A program made the translations under genes and the position numbers. DNA of 64,000 nt from Devosia sp. (lineage in GTDB: Bacteria; Pseudomonadota; Alphaproteobacteria; Rhizobiales; Devosiaceae): NCBI GenBank assembly GCA_015234425.1, contig JADGNE010000071.1, positions 1 to 64,000 of the forward strand, in the 5' to 3' direction. Numbering within the stretch: position 1 is the stretch's first letter; each line of letters begins with the position of its first letter. The notes under the pieces were generated by a model, which was not told the DNA's origin, ran no database searches, and saw nothing but the letters and a program-made list of their open reading frames with translations. Below, in pieces: positions 54,576-63,578 of this stretch.

Positions 54576-54995
54576 CTATCGCGCCTTGAACTGATCCAGC
54601 CGCTTGACCAGCTTGGCCCTGAGGTCGGTCATGTCCTTTCGCGATGCCGGCTCGGCATTGCGCTTGGCCGCGCCCATCTCGATCAGCTTGTCGAGCGTCT
54701 TGACCTGGGTGGCCAGCACATTGGCCTGTTTTTCGATGGGGTCGTTCACGGCTTTCTCCAATTGCCTGATCTGCTTTTCCAGAACCTTGATCATGCGGGC
54801 CACCAGATCATCCTGGCGCGGCGGCCGGGCCCTGGCGCTGAGCCAGCCCTCGCATTGGCGCCGATAGCGCAACATCGCCGGGGTAATGCCATGCCGTTTG
54901 CAAATCACGGCCGGCAGAAATTCCCGCCCCTCATATTCAAGGCGAATGGCGTCCCAGTCCGGCGGCTTTGCACCGGCCTCAACACGATTTTCCAT
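54576..54995 (-). CDS. GTA small terminase-like protein (g1-like)
   Basis: A 139-residue protein with an N-terminal helix-turn-helix-like region (LPAVICKRHGITPAMLRYRR, about 27-46) and a long charged coiled-coil (about 60-125). It is the first gene of the cluster, immediately before the large terminase, as in RcGTA. The cluster promoter should be in the 98 bases before it, shared with the divergent KTSC gene. Confidence 0.8.
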   Translation of the reverse strand: MENRVEAGAKPPDWDAIRLEYEGREFLPAVICKRHGITPAMLRYRRQCEGWLSARARPPRQDDLVARMIKVLEKQIRQLEKAVNDPIEKQANVLATQVKTLDKLIEMGAAKRNAEPASRKDMTDLRAKLVKRLDQFKAR

Positions 54996-55093
54996 GGCGT
55001 TGACTCAACTGTGAATCGCTCCGGCCTCACCGGGCGGAACCACACGGAATCCGGCGGGATTCGTCCTTGCGGAGTCCGACAGGGAGAGCCCCG

Positions 55094-55339
55094 ATGTCCA
55101 CCGCAATCCGCCACCTCTTCTACCGCCCCGAAAGCGCAGAGCTATCGATCTGGTTCGCCCCTGAGGGTCGGCGCTACAAATATTTCGATGTGCCGCCATC
55201 GGCCTATGAGGCCATGCGCGACGCCCCCTCGCGCGGCCAGTATTTCAACCGCGCCATCAAGGGCCACTATCGCTGCACGAAGATCGAGGCGGAGAGCTCC
55301 AGGATCCGACGCCGCCGCTTGGGCGCCGCGCCGTCCTGA
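55094..55339 (+). CDS. KTSC domain protein
   Basis: An 81-residue single-domain protein starting MSTAIRHLFYRPESAELSIW, with YKYFDVPPSAYEAM and SRGQYFNRAIKGHY typical of the KTSC domain. The family is named from lysyl-tRNA synthetase C-termini and has no settled function. The ATG has AGGGAGAG upstream. It is divergent from the GTA cluster and is not clearly part of it. Confidence 0.8.
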   Translation: MSTAIRHLFYRPESAELSIWFAPEGRRYKYFDVPPSAYEAMRDAPSRGQYFNRAIKGHYRCTKIEAESSRIRRRRLGAAPS

Positions 55340-55422
55340 CCCACTTCTTCGACCATGCCTGAACTCTACCAGACCAGCGGCACCCGCAGATAAGTGGGAT
55401 AAGTTTCTGGAACCCCGCCCGC

Positions 55423-55923
55423 TCAGGCGTCGATTTCGCCATCGGGCAGAACGACATAGATCAGCACCGCCAGCATGGTGATGAAGACGCGAAACGCCGA
55501 GGCCAGCCCGTTCCAGATCTCTGACATCCACATGCCGAACCATTCCCCGCCCACGGACATGAACCCCACCTGCCAGAGCACGAAGCCCAGCGTCAGCCCT
55601 CCAATCGCAAGGCCCTTGCCCCGGTTGAAGTCCCGCGCATTTGCCCCTCGCCGCGCAAAAAGCCGCGCCGCGCCCATCAGGCACAACACCGCCACCAGAA
55701 TCTCGGTGATGATGATCAGCCAGTAGGCGATGTGATGAATGAGCTCAGCGGTGATCGCCCGATAGCCGATCGTGGCATCGGGAAAGATCGTGTCCATCGC
55801 CAGCACATGGCTCACGAAGGCGAAATTGGACCCGTAGTCGGTCAGATTGCCGAAGGCGACCAGCCCGGCATAAAGCCCCATCGCCGCCACCAGCACGGCC
55901 TTGCTCACCCGCGTCATCACCAT
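55423..55923 (-). CDS. DUF2165 small membrane protein
   Basis: A 166-residue protein with four hydrophobic helices (about 7-25, 63-84, 104-124, 138-158). The words FGNLTDYGSNFAFVSHVLAM and SEIWNGLASAFR are standard DUF2165 features. No function is known for the family. Confidence 0.85.
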   Translation of the reverse strand: MVMTRVSKAVLVAAMGLYAGLVAFGNLTDYGSNFAFVSHVLAMDTIFPDATIGYRAITAELIHHIAYWLIIITEILVAVLCLMGAARLFARRGANARDFNRGKGLAIGGLTLGFVLWQVGFMSVGGEWFGMWMSEIWNGLASAFRVFITMLAVLIYVVLPDGEIDA

Positions 55924-55950
55924 TGCCGACCCCCCAAAAAAGCCTGCCGA

Positions 55951-57182
55951 TCAGTCCGTCCTGATCCAGTCCGCCACTGCCTTGAGCGTTGCAAGGTCAT
56001 CGTCCAGCGTCATCGCCGCCTCCGCCCGCCGCAGGGTCACGCGGGCAAAGTCATGCGCTGCCCGGGTAAAGGCGGGGTTGCATTCGGCAACAGTCTCGAG
56101 ACTTTTCATCAGCCGGATCATCACCTCGACAATGGCGGCGCCATCGCGGGCGGTCGGGCGATAGACATCCTCAAGCACATCGGCCGGGCGAATGGGACGC
56201 ACAAAGATCCGGTCATGACGCACCTCGACCGGCTCTTCCGTCCACTCCACCAGGAGCCGGGTAGCCGTATCGATCACCACAATGCCCGTGCCCGGATCAT
56301 TGATGCCGGCCGACATCGCCTTGTCGCCGATTTCGCCGAGCACGATCATGCCGAAGCGCGGATCGGAATCGAAGGTCCGGTTCTCGCCCAGAACGAAACA
56401 GGCGCTCAGCCGCTCGCGCAGCTCCTCGTCGGCCGCCCCCTCCACCAGCATCAGCGGCTTCACCGGCGTGGCATAGGTGCCCGGTCGGGCCATGACATTG
56501 ATCTGAAGGTCATGCTCTTCGGCCAGCTTTTGCAGCCCGGGCAGGTCGCAATGCTGCACATAGCCCGAGTGCGGCGCCGGGATTGGCTCGCCTGCGGGCT
56601 CCCCTTCGAGCCGCTGGCCGCCGAGGAAAGGGAATTCGGCCATGGTTTCGATGGCTCCGCGCGTCGCCGTCTCCACTGCGCTGATCGTGTAGCCCACCCG
56701 ACCAATCGCCGAAATCTGGCCGATCCAGCGGATCAACGAGGTGACCACCAGAACCACGACGCCCAGCGTCACCACAAAGAGGAACAGCCGCCCCGCCTCG
56801 CTGTAGATGCCAACGGATAGCCCGATGATGCCGACGATGGAAAAGAGAAAGGCCCCGATGAAAACCGAAATGGACGTCTGCGCCCGCTGATCGCCGGCGA
56901 TCAGCGGCACAGCCCGGGGCGTCGTTGCCGCCGAGGCGCGCCCGAAAAAGCGCTGACCACGGTCGAGAGGGCAAACACCGCCACTGTCAGCAGGCTCGAC
57001 GCCAGGATCTGCAGAATGGTCTGCACGGCGTTTGCCGGCATGACGAAGGGCAGTTCCTCCGGCGCATAGAGCGCCAGAAGATAGGCGATGACGATGGTCA
57101 GCAGCGCGATGCCCGAGAAGGCGGCCGGCAAAAACCACATGCGCTGCACCAATTGGCGCAGCTTGAATTTCAGGTAGCTCAT
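55951..57182 (-). pseudogene. DUF2254 membrane protein gene with a frameshift
   Basis: The N-terminal part starts at ATG 57182 (MSYLKFKLRQLVQRMWFLPA) and reads to FALSTVVSAFSGA. The rest, from ASAATTPRAVPLIAGDQRAQ to the C-terminus DWIRTD, continues in another frame. The switch lies in GGCGCGCC near 56931-56943. Removing two bases gives exactly the family spacing between AFS and TPRA. Joined, the protein has about 410 residues with four N-terminal helices and a soluble C-terminal domain. It is either a broken gene or an assembly error. Confidence 0.8.
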
Positions 57183-57183
57183 G

Positions 57184-57220
57184 TCTCCCCCTGCATCTCT
57201 TGCGCCCCCCGCAGGGGAGA
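57184..57220. repeat. Imperfect CCCCC palindrome between the DUF2254 and Hsp70 genes
   Basis: TCTCCCCCTGC and GCAGGGGAGA pair with one bulge around a 16-base loop. It is a diverged relative of the CCTCCCCCT family, lying between two same-strand genes. Confidence 0.5.
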
Positions 57221-57244
57221 GGATGGAGGGGGAAGACTGAGCCA

Positions 57245-58504
57245 TCAAGCCCCAAAATGCCGCCGCGCTTCGAGCCCAAGGCCGAGCCCCACGCTGCCGA
57301 GCACGTCGGTGCGCACCACTTCGGCATCGGGGAACAGCCGCTGCAGGCGGCCGGACACTTCCGGCACCAGCGTCGAACCACCGGTCAGGATCAGGCTGTC
57401 GATGTCTTCGGTCGCAACTCCGGCGAGGCGCAGCGTCTCGGCAATCGTGGTCTCGAGCCGCGTCACCGAATCCGCCAGCGCCGCCCCGAGATGAGCGACC
57501 GAAATCTCGGTAGAGATCACCGCATCGCGCACCGGGAAGGAGAACGGCGTGACGTCATGATCGGAGAGGGCGATCTTCGCCCCTTCTACCGCGCCGATCA
57601 GCTTGTGCCCGAGCCGATCCTCGACCAGCATCACCATGGTTTCGACCCGCTCCGCCTCTTGGGCCTCGCGAATGGTCGAGCGCAGGTCACGTAGCGCCTT
57701 GGCGTCATAGAGCCGGTTGATGCGGTGCCAGGTGGAGAGGTCATAATAGGGCGCCACCGGCAGATAGCGCTTGCCGTCGACAGTCTTGGATCCGAGCCCC
57801 AGCTCCGGCATCACCCGCGCCATCGCCAGAAGTCGATCGAAATCGGTGCCGCCGATATGCACACCATTGGTCGCCAGGATATCGCTCGAGCGATCTGCCG
57901 CCCCTGCCCGCTCGGGCGAGACGCGCACCAGCGAAAAGTCCGAGGTACCGCCGCCAAGGTCGACGATCAGAGCCAGTTTTTCGCCCGACACATGGCGCTC
58001 ATAATCGAGCGCTGCGGCGATCGGCTCGTACTGAAAGACGATATTCTTGAAACCCTGCGCCCGCACGGCGGCCTCGAGCTGCCCCTGCGCTTCTGCGTCG
58101 GCCTGGGGATCGTCGTCGACGAACTGCACCGGCCGTCCCATCACCACATCGGTCAGCTCATCGCCGAGCTTGGCCTCGGCGCGGCGCTTCACTTCGTCGA
58201 CAAAGGTGCCGATGATCTCGCCGAAGCCGAGGCGTTTTGCCTTGATGCGGGTGGTGTCGGCGTAGAGCGCCGTGCCCAGAACACTCTTCAGCGAGCGCAT
58301 CAACCGCCCTTCGGCGCCGGTGACATATTCGGCCACGGCAGCGCGACCGAAGTGCAGGCTATCGTCCTCGAAGCCGAAAAACAGCACGCTGGGAATGGTC
58401 GCCTGCGCGCCCTCGAGCGGCACGAGCGAAGGCTGTCCGTCCAGTGCGATAAAGCTCAGCGTGGAATTGGACGTCCCGAAGTCGAGACCACAGGATAGGG
58501 CCAT
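57245..58504 (-). CDS. Hsp70-like chaperone, YegD family
   Basis: A 419-residue protein with the Hsp70 ATPase fold and no separate substrate-binding domain of normal length. Nucleotide motifs are GLDFGTSNSTLSF (phosphate 1), VDLGGGTSDFSLV (phosphate 2) and LILTGGSTLVPEV (adenosine). It resembles YegD, a divergent stand-alone Hsp70 without known co-chaperones. The length is a little below that of E. coli YegD. Confidence 0.9.
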   Translation of the reverse strand: MALSCGLDFGTSNSTLSFIALDGQPSLVPLEGAQATIPSVLFFGFEDDSLHFGRAAVAEYVTGAEGRLMRSLKSVLGTALYADTTRIKAKRLGFGEIIGTFVDEVKRRAEAKLGDELTDVVMGRPVQFVDDDPQADAEAQGQLEAAVRAQGFKNIVFQYEPIAAALDYERHVSGEKLALIVDLGGGTSDFSLVRVSPERAGAADRSSDILATNGVHIGGTDFDRLLAMARVMPELGLGSKTVDGKRYLPVAPYYDLSTWHRINRLYDAKALRDLRSTIREAQEAERVETMVMLVEDRLGHKLIGAVEGAKIALSDHDVTPFSFPVRDAVISTEISVAHLGAALADSVTRLETTIAETLRLAGVATEDIDSLILTGGSTLVPEVSGRLQRLFPDAEVVRTDVLGSVGLGLGLEARRHFGA

Positions 58505-58605
58505 GACGACGACCTCTTTTATAGGGGATGACGCGCGGCGTGCGCGCGAAGGACGGCCCCTATAGGAGGTTCGTTCCGGCTTGGCAACCGGACAGAATGT
58601 CCAGA

Positions 58606-59226
58606 TCAGGCGGCTTCGACAACCCGCGTTTCGCCGACGCGCAGATCGGTGGTTTCGATGCGGGAAAGGCCGTGACGCTGGGCGCGCCGCAGCGTCGCCA
58701 TGGCGGCCTCGATCACATGCGGGGTGAAGGCTCCGGCCGGATTGACGACGGCGATGCCGCAGCCCAGCGTGACGATGCCCGAATGGCTTTCCTTGTTGAC
58801 CAGGCCCTCAAGCCGCACGGCCTTCATGATCTTGCCGGCGAGGCTGCGGGCCATCAGCACTGGCAGGTCCGGAAGGATCACCACAAAGCCCGCCTGGCCG
58901 AGGCGCAGGCACCGCGCGCCATCATCGCCCACCACCGAGCGGATCGCGCCTTCGAGCGCATCCATGCAGTCTTCGCTGGCGTCGCGCCCATAGGCGGCGA
59001 GATATTCGGCAAAGCAGTCGATTTCGAGGGTCATGACGCAGAGCGAAACGTGACGTTCGGCGGCCAGCGCCCAGCAGCGGCGCATTTCTTCGTCGAGCGG
59101 ACGGTTCTGGCCGTTGCGGGACCCGATCGCCGCGTATGCATCGGCGCGGCCGGCGGGTGTCAGTTGCAGCAGGGCCCGAATTCTGGCCCAGAAACTGTCG
59201 CCCTGCGAAAGGTCCATCATGCTCAT
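58606..59226 (-). CDS. Degenerate GGDEF-domain protein
   Basis: A 206-residue soluble protein with a GGDEF-type fold (about 55-195): CVMTLEIDCFAEYLAAYG, then RLGQAGFVVILPDL where R-x-GGDEF should be, and GCGIAVV later. The signature reads GQAGF, so metal binding and catalysis are lost and c-di-GMP synthesis is not expected. It may sense or bind a nucleotide. No EAL domain or membrane segment is present. A GTTA-N7-TTAA sequence, a half-match to the CtrA box, lies about 30-50 bases upstream. Confidence 0.7.
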   Translation of the reverse strand: MSMMDLSQGDSFWARIRALLQLTPAGRADAYAAIGSRNGQNRPLDEEMRRCWALAAERHVSLCVMTLEIDCFAEYLAAYGRDASEDCMDALEGAIRSVVGDDGARCLRLGQAGFVVILPDLPVLMARSLAGKIMKAVRLEGLVNKESHSGIVTLGCGIAVVNPAGAFTPHVIEAAMATLRRAQRHGLSRIETTDLRVGETRVVEAA

Positions 59227-59395
59227 CGTGCCGCCCCCCAGCGATCTATGCCCGACGGGATGTAGTCAGTTATGGTTAACGAGAAGTAACCAAAGCGGGT
59301 GATTTGGCAAGTCAGAATATCTTCGGATGATGCAAGAATATCGCCCGTTTTGCTTATTCTCGTCTTACCGCCACCCGCTCTATACAACGATCGGG

Positions 59396-59863
59396 CTAGA
59401 TCGTCTCTGGCGGCTCGAATTCGGGCCAGTCTACGGCATGCTCTTCCCACTCGTCGGCGTCGACCTCGGTTTCGAGGAAAGTCCGCCCCTTCACCGACAC
59501 GCCGACATCCACCACGGTCTGCGGATCACCCGAAACCAGCGGGTGCCACCAGGCCAGCCCCTTGCCCTCGGCAATCCGGCGATAGGCGCATGTGGTCGGG
59601 ATCCAGGCGATGTCGCGCACATTGTTCGGCGTCAGCTTGATGCAGTCGGGCACGATCTTCTGGCGCTCGGGATAGTTGGTGCAGGCGCAGGTGTCGCCAT
59701 CGAGCAGTTTGCAGCGGACGTCCGAAGTAATCAGCGTGCCCGTGTCTTCATCTTCCAGCTTGATCAGGCAGCAACGCCCACAGCCGTCGCAGAGCGCTTC
59801 CCACTCCGCTGGCGACATTTCTTCAAGTGTTTTTTCTTCCCAGAAGGCCATATTAACCGTCAC
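59396..59863 (-). CDS. YcgN-family cysteine cluster protein (UPF0260)
   Basis: A 155-residue cytoplasmic protein whose cysteines are spaced as in the Fe/Zn-binding UPF0260 family: CDGCGRCC near residue 25, [17 protein letters not shown] near 50-65, and later PDCIKL and TTCAYRR. Also typical is the WHPLVSGDP stretch. The biochemical role is unknown. Confidence 0.9.
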   Translation of the reverse strand: MTVNMAFWEEKTLEEMSPAEWEALCDGCGRCCLIKLEDEDTGTLITSDVRCKLLDGDTCACTNYPERQKIVPDCIKLTPNNVRDIAWIPTTCAYRRIAEGKGLAWWHPLVSGDPQTVVDVGVSVKGRTFLETEVDADEWEEHAVDWPEFEPPETI

Positions 59864-59985
59864 GCGTTCACTGTGTTGCCGGTTTGCGCTTGTCTGCAGC
59901 CCGGCGCAATCATATTCCGGCGAGGAAATTGCATTGGCCCGCCGGAAGGGACAAAAGTCCGTTATCGGGGGCAGTGGGGTTCGGC

Positions 59986-62151
59986 GTGCAGGATCCGTTC
60001 TATACCAAGGAAAAGCGGAAAAAACCGGCTGGCGGCATGCTGGCGGCGGACGCCTGGCTGGATTCCTCGCTTTACGAGTTCTGGCAAACCCTTGGCCGGG
60101 CCTATACGCGCTACCAGGACTTCATGTCCAGGTTCCACGTCTCGGGCATAAAGCGCTTCTTTGTCGAGATCCTCTCGGACGCCTTTACCTTCGGGGCCAT
60201 CGGCGCGGTGCTGATGACGGCGCTCGCCCTGCCCGCCTTCGACATCATCGCCCGCGGCTCGTTCAACAAGGCCGAGGACTATTCCGTCGTCTTCCTTGAT
60301 CGCTTCGGCACCGAGATCGGCCGGCGCGGCATTCGCTCGGATGACAGCGTCGCCCTCGATCAAATGCCCGACTATCTGATCAAGGCCACGCTCGCGACCG
60401 AGGACCGGCGCTTCTACGAGCATTTCGGCATCGACATCGTCGGCACGCTGCGCGCCCTGGCCTCCAACGCCCAGGGCGACGCCTCTACCCAGGGCGGCTC
60501 CTCGCTCACCCAGCAGCTGGCGAAAAACCTCTTCCTCTCGGCCGAGCGCACGCTCGAGCGCAAGATCATCGAGGCCTATCTCGCCATCTGGCTCGAGTGG
60601 CACTATTCCAAGGACGAGATCCTCAAGCTTTATTTTGACCGCGCCTATATGGGCGGCGGCAATTTCGGCGTCACCGCGGCCTCCGAATTCTACTTTGGCA
60701 AACGCGTGCAGGACATCAACCTTGCCGAAGCGGCCATGCTGGCGGGCATGTTCAAGGCCCCGACGCGCTACGCACCCCATGTCGACCTCGCCGCCGCCCG
60801 CGGCCGTGCCAATCTCGTGCTGTCCAATCTCGTGGCCTCCGGTTTCCTCACCGAAGGCCAGGTCACCGCCGCGCGCCGCCACCCGGCTGCCCCGATCGAC
60901 CGCACTGCCGACGTCAATTCGCCGAACTATTTCCTCGACTGGGCCTTTGAGGAAGCCAAGCGCATCATCGACGACACCAATGCGCCGGGGAACAATTTCG
61001 TCGTCCGCACCACGATCGATACCACGCTCCAGCAATATGCCGAGGAGGCCATCACTTCGGTGGTGCGCGAACAGGGCGAGCAATATCGCGTCAGCCAGGC
61101 CGCCATGGTCGCCACCGACACCCAGGGCGCTGTGCGCGCCATGGTCGGGGGCGTCGACTACGGCAAGAGCCAGTTCAACCGAGCCATTGTCTCCACCCGC
61201 CAGCCGGGCTCGTCCTACAAGGTCTTCGTCTATGCCGAGGCGCTCGAACAGCTGGGCCTCAAACCCTCCGACCCGATCACTGACCGCCCGGTCTGCATCG
61301 GCGACTGGTGCCCACAGAACTATGGCCGCAACTACAAGGGCACGGTCAGCCTCGAAAGCGCCTTCGCGCAGTCGCTCAACACGGTCCCTGTCACCCTCTC
61401 GATCAAGACCGGCCGCGAGCCCATCGCCCAGCTCAGCTACAAGATGGGCCTCCGCCAGGAATACCCGGTCACCCGCTCGCTGGCGCTTGGCGTCGCCTCC
61501 GTCTCGGTGCTCGATATGACCTCGTCCTATGCGGTCTTTGCCAATCACGGCCTCAAGACCCCGGCCTATGGCATCACCCGCATGACCACACTCGCGGGTG
61601 ATCTTGTCTGGGAATATGACGACGACGCCCCGCGCGAACGCGTCCTCTCCGAGCAGACCGTGGCCTATATGAACCAGATGATGCGCACGGTCGTCACCGG
61701 CGGCACCGGCCGCCGCGCCGACGTGCCGGGTGTTCCCGTGCTCGGCAAGACCGGCACCACCACCTCCTATCGCGATGCCTGGTTCACCGGCCTCACCGGC
61801 AATTTCGTCGCCGCCGTCTGGTTCGGCAATGACGACTACCGCCCCACCAACAACCTCACCGGCGGCCTCCTGCCCACCATCGCCTGGCAGAAGTTCATGG
61901 CCTATGCCCACACCAATATCAAAGTCGAGCCGATTGCCGGGGTCAATTTCGAGCCCACCCAGACCATGGTTGCCGACACGGATGCCGATGCGCTCGCCGA
62001 AGAGATCGAGCAGCGTCCGCCCAGCCTCAAGCCCGGCGCGGCGCGAAAACTCCTCGACCTCGCCGAACGCCTCGACACCACACTGCGCAATGCCACCCCG
62101 CTCAGCGACCAGGCCGCCCTGCCCCCACCCGCCCTTGAAGGCGGGGTCTGA
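59986..62151 (+). CDS. Class A penicillin-binding protein (PBP1a-like)
   Basis: A 721-residue bifunctional cell-wall synthase anchored by one helix (about 70-88). The transglycosylase domain shows [14 protein letters not shown] and [16 protein letters not shown]. The transpeptidase has SSYK in [13 protein letters not shown] in [10 protein letters not shown] and KTGT in [10 protein letters not shown]. Start choice: GTG 59986 ([13 protein letters not shown]), preceded by GGGG. GTG 59974 and a TTG at 59884 are alternatives. A palindromic hairpin follows the stop codon. Confidence 0.9.
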   Translation: MQDPFYTKEKRKKPAGGMLAADAWLDSSLYEFWQTLGRAYTRYQDFMSRFHVSGIKRFFVEILSDAFTFGAIGAVLMTALALPAFDIIARGSFNKAEDYSVVFLDRFGTEIGRRGIRSDDSVALDQMPDYLIKATLATEDRRFYEHFGIDIVGTLRALASNAQGDASTQGGSSLTQQLAKNLFLSAERTLERKIIEAYLAIWLEWHYSKDEILKLYFDRAYMGGGNFGVTAASEFYFGKRVQDINLAEAAMLAGMFKAPTRYAPHVDLAAARGRANLVLSNLVASGFLTEGQVTAARRHPAAPIDRTADVNSPNYFLDWAFEEAKRIIDDTNAPGNNFVVRTTIDTTLQQYAEEAITSVVREQGEQYRVSQAAMVATDTQGAVRAMVGGVDYGKSQFNRAIVSTRQPGSSYKVFVYAEALEQLGLKPSDPITDRPVCIGDWCPQNYGRNYKGTVSLESAFAQSLNTVPVTLSIKTGREPIAQLSYKMGLRQEYPVTRSLALGVASVSVLDMTSSYAVFANHGLKTPAYGITRMTTLAGDLVWEYDDDAPRERVLSEQTVAYMNQMMRTVVTGGTGRRADVPGVPVLGKTGTTTSYRDAWFTGLTGNFVAAVWFGNDDYRPTNNLTGGLLPTIAWQKFMAYAHTNIKVEPIAGVNFEPTQTMVADTDADALAEEIEQRPPSLKPGAARKLLDLAERLDTTLRNATPLSDQAALPPPALEGGV

Positions 62152-62163
62152 TGGCCTCCATCC

Positions 62164-62183
62164 AAGAAGCGGTACCGCTTCTT
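62164..62183 (+). terminator. Hairpin after the penicillin-binding protein gene
   Basis: AAGAAGCG and CGCTTCTT flank GTAC as a perfect 20-base palindrome, 12 bases after the stop. The U-rich arm CTTCTT at its end could help termination. It is symmetric, so it could also be a protein-binding site. Confidence 0.45.
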
Positions 62184-62236
62184 GTCCGCTACGCCGGTCA
62201 GTTCATTCTCCGCCCGTCCCGCTGGCACGATGGGCT

Positions 62237-62257
62237 CCCTCCCCTCGATGGGGAGGG
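62237..62257. repeat. CCCTCCCC/GGGGAGGG palindrome
   Basis: An 8-base perfect stem around TCGAT, followed by GCCGGGGTGGGG, in the 255-base gap before the DUF1214 gene. It is similar in style to the CCTCCCCCT family but with a different stem. The rest of the gap shows no gene. Confidence 0.6.
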
Positions 62258-62406
62258 CCGGGGTGGGGTGAACCACACGCGCGAACATCGGGCCATCTCT
62301 CGTCAAGATCTCGCCCTTTATTCCGCTGCCCGATTACGTTAGCGATAGTTGCCTGCACATGAGAGCCGACATTTCGCCCATGCCCAATTCGTCAAGTCGC
62401 TGACCC

Positions 62407-62982
62407 GTGCGTTTTGTCCTCCGCCTCCTGCTGACCATCGCTGTCGCGCTCGGCATCGGCTTCGGCCTGAGCCATTTCGCGCTGACCGATGGCCGCTTCT
62501 TCGGCGGCAATTCCATCGGCCCGTGGGTCGCCTGGCCCGATGCCGGCACGCCCCAGCCCAATCCCTATACGCGGGCGCATCTCGTGCGCGAAGCCGCCCT
62601 GCAGATGGGGCGCGCCGAAGGGCTGCAGTTCATCGCCACCACCGACAGCGAAGGCCGTCCGCTCGACCGGGTCTGTTCCTATCGTCTGGTCGGCCACGTG
62701 CCCGTGTCCAGTTTCTGGACCCTGGTGGCGATCGATGAAAACTGGATCAACCTGGCCGCGCCCGATGCCGAGCCCGCCATGCGCTCGAGCGAGGTCGTGC
62801 GCGACAATAATGGCGCCATCAATGTCGCCGTCAGCACCACGCTTGAAAGCGGCACCTGGCTCGAAATCACCGGCGAAGGCCCATTCAGCCTCGCCCTCTC
62901 GCTTTACGACACCACCGCATTTTCGGGCCTCGGCGCCGGCAATGACACCATGCCCGTCATTCTGCGGAGAGCCTGCCGATGA
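62407..62982 (+). CDS. DUF1214 domain protein
   Basis: A 191-residue envelope protein with an N-terminal hydrophobic segment (about 5-22, LRLLLTIAVALGIGFGLS) and one DUF1214 domain. Typical words are RAEGLQFIATTDSEGR and DNNGAINVAVST. The start is a GTG at 62407; no strong ribosome binding site is seen. It overlaps the DUF1254 gene by four bases (ATGA). In many proteins the two domains are joined, so the pair likely works together. Confidence 0.85.
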   Translation: MRFVLRLLLTIAVALGIGFGLSHFALTDGRFFGGNSIGPWVAWPDAGTPQPNPYTRAHLVREAALQMGRAEGLQFIATTDSEGRPLDRVCSYRLVGHVPVSSFWTLVAIDENWINLAAPDAEPAMRSSEVVRDNNGAINVAVSTTLESGTWLEITGEGPFSLALSLYDTTAFSGLGAGNDTMPVILRRACR

Positions 62983-63527
62983 TCCGCACCCTGCTCTGGC
63001 TCATCGGTGGCGTCCTGCTCGGTGGCATCATCCACCTCGTGGTCATCCTCTCCATGCCGCTTCTGGCCGAGGAAACCACGGCGACGCGGCTGGCGCGGCT
63101 TGAGGCGGCCAATCGCATGCTGATCCTGCCCCGGGTCGAACAGGGCCAGCCCAATCCGCTGCGGCTCGATCCGGAACTGGTCTATGGTCTCTGCCAGGTC
63201 GATCTTTCCGAGGGTCCGGCCTATCTCAGCGGCATGCTGCCTGACGCCTTCTGGTCGGTCGCCCTCTACAACAGCGCCGGCAATGTCTTCTATTCCACCA
63301 CCAATCGCGACGGCATCGGCCAGACGCTGGAGATCGGCATCTTCAATGCCGCCCAGACGCGCCTGCTCGCCCGCCAGCAGCTCGACATCGCCGAAGGGCT
63401 CCTCGTGGTGGAATCCACCAGCGACCGCATTGTCGTGCTCGTGCGCCTCGCCCCACCCCACGAAGCCATGCGCCCCCGCTTCGCCGAACGCCTCCAATCC
63501 GTCCGCTGCGGCCCCCGCCCCAGCTGA
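62979..63527 (+). CDS. DUF1254 domain protein
   Basis: A 182-residue protein with an N-terminal anchor (about 3-25) and a DUF1254 domain, recognised by LDPELVYGLCQVDLSEGP and DAFWSVALYNSAGNVFYS. It is translated from an ATG overlapping the DUF1214 stop. Function unknown. Confidence 0.85.
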   Translation: MIRTLLWLIGGVLLGGIIHLVVILSMPLLAEETTATRLARLEAANRMLILPRVEQGQPNPLRLDPELVYGLCQVDLSEGPAYLSGMLPDAFWSVALYNSAGNVFYSTTNRDGIGQTLEIGIFNAAQTRLLARQQLDIAEGLLVVESTSDRIVVLVRLAPPHEAMRPRFAERLQSVRCGPRPS

Positions 63528-63578
63528 GCGAGCGATAGAACGGCTTCATGTGCCCCGTGAAGTCAGCCGCAAGGCCGA

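Noticed and set aside
39639..54995. An inducible prophage
   Set aside because: There is no integrase, excisionase, repressor, replication gene or recognisable att site, and all structural families match RcGTA order.
59268..59285. A CtrA site before the degenerate GGDEF gene
   Set aside because: On the minus strand only GTTA-N7-TTAA is found, one base off the consensus, and it overlaps a simple inverted repeat. Mentioned in the gene entry only.
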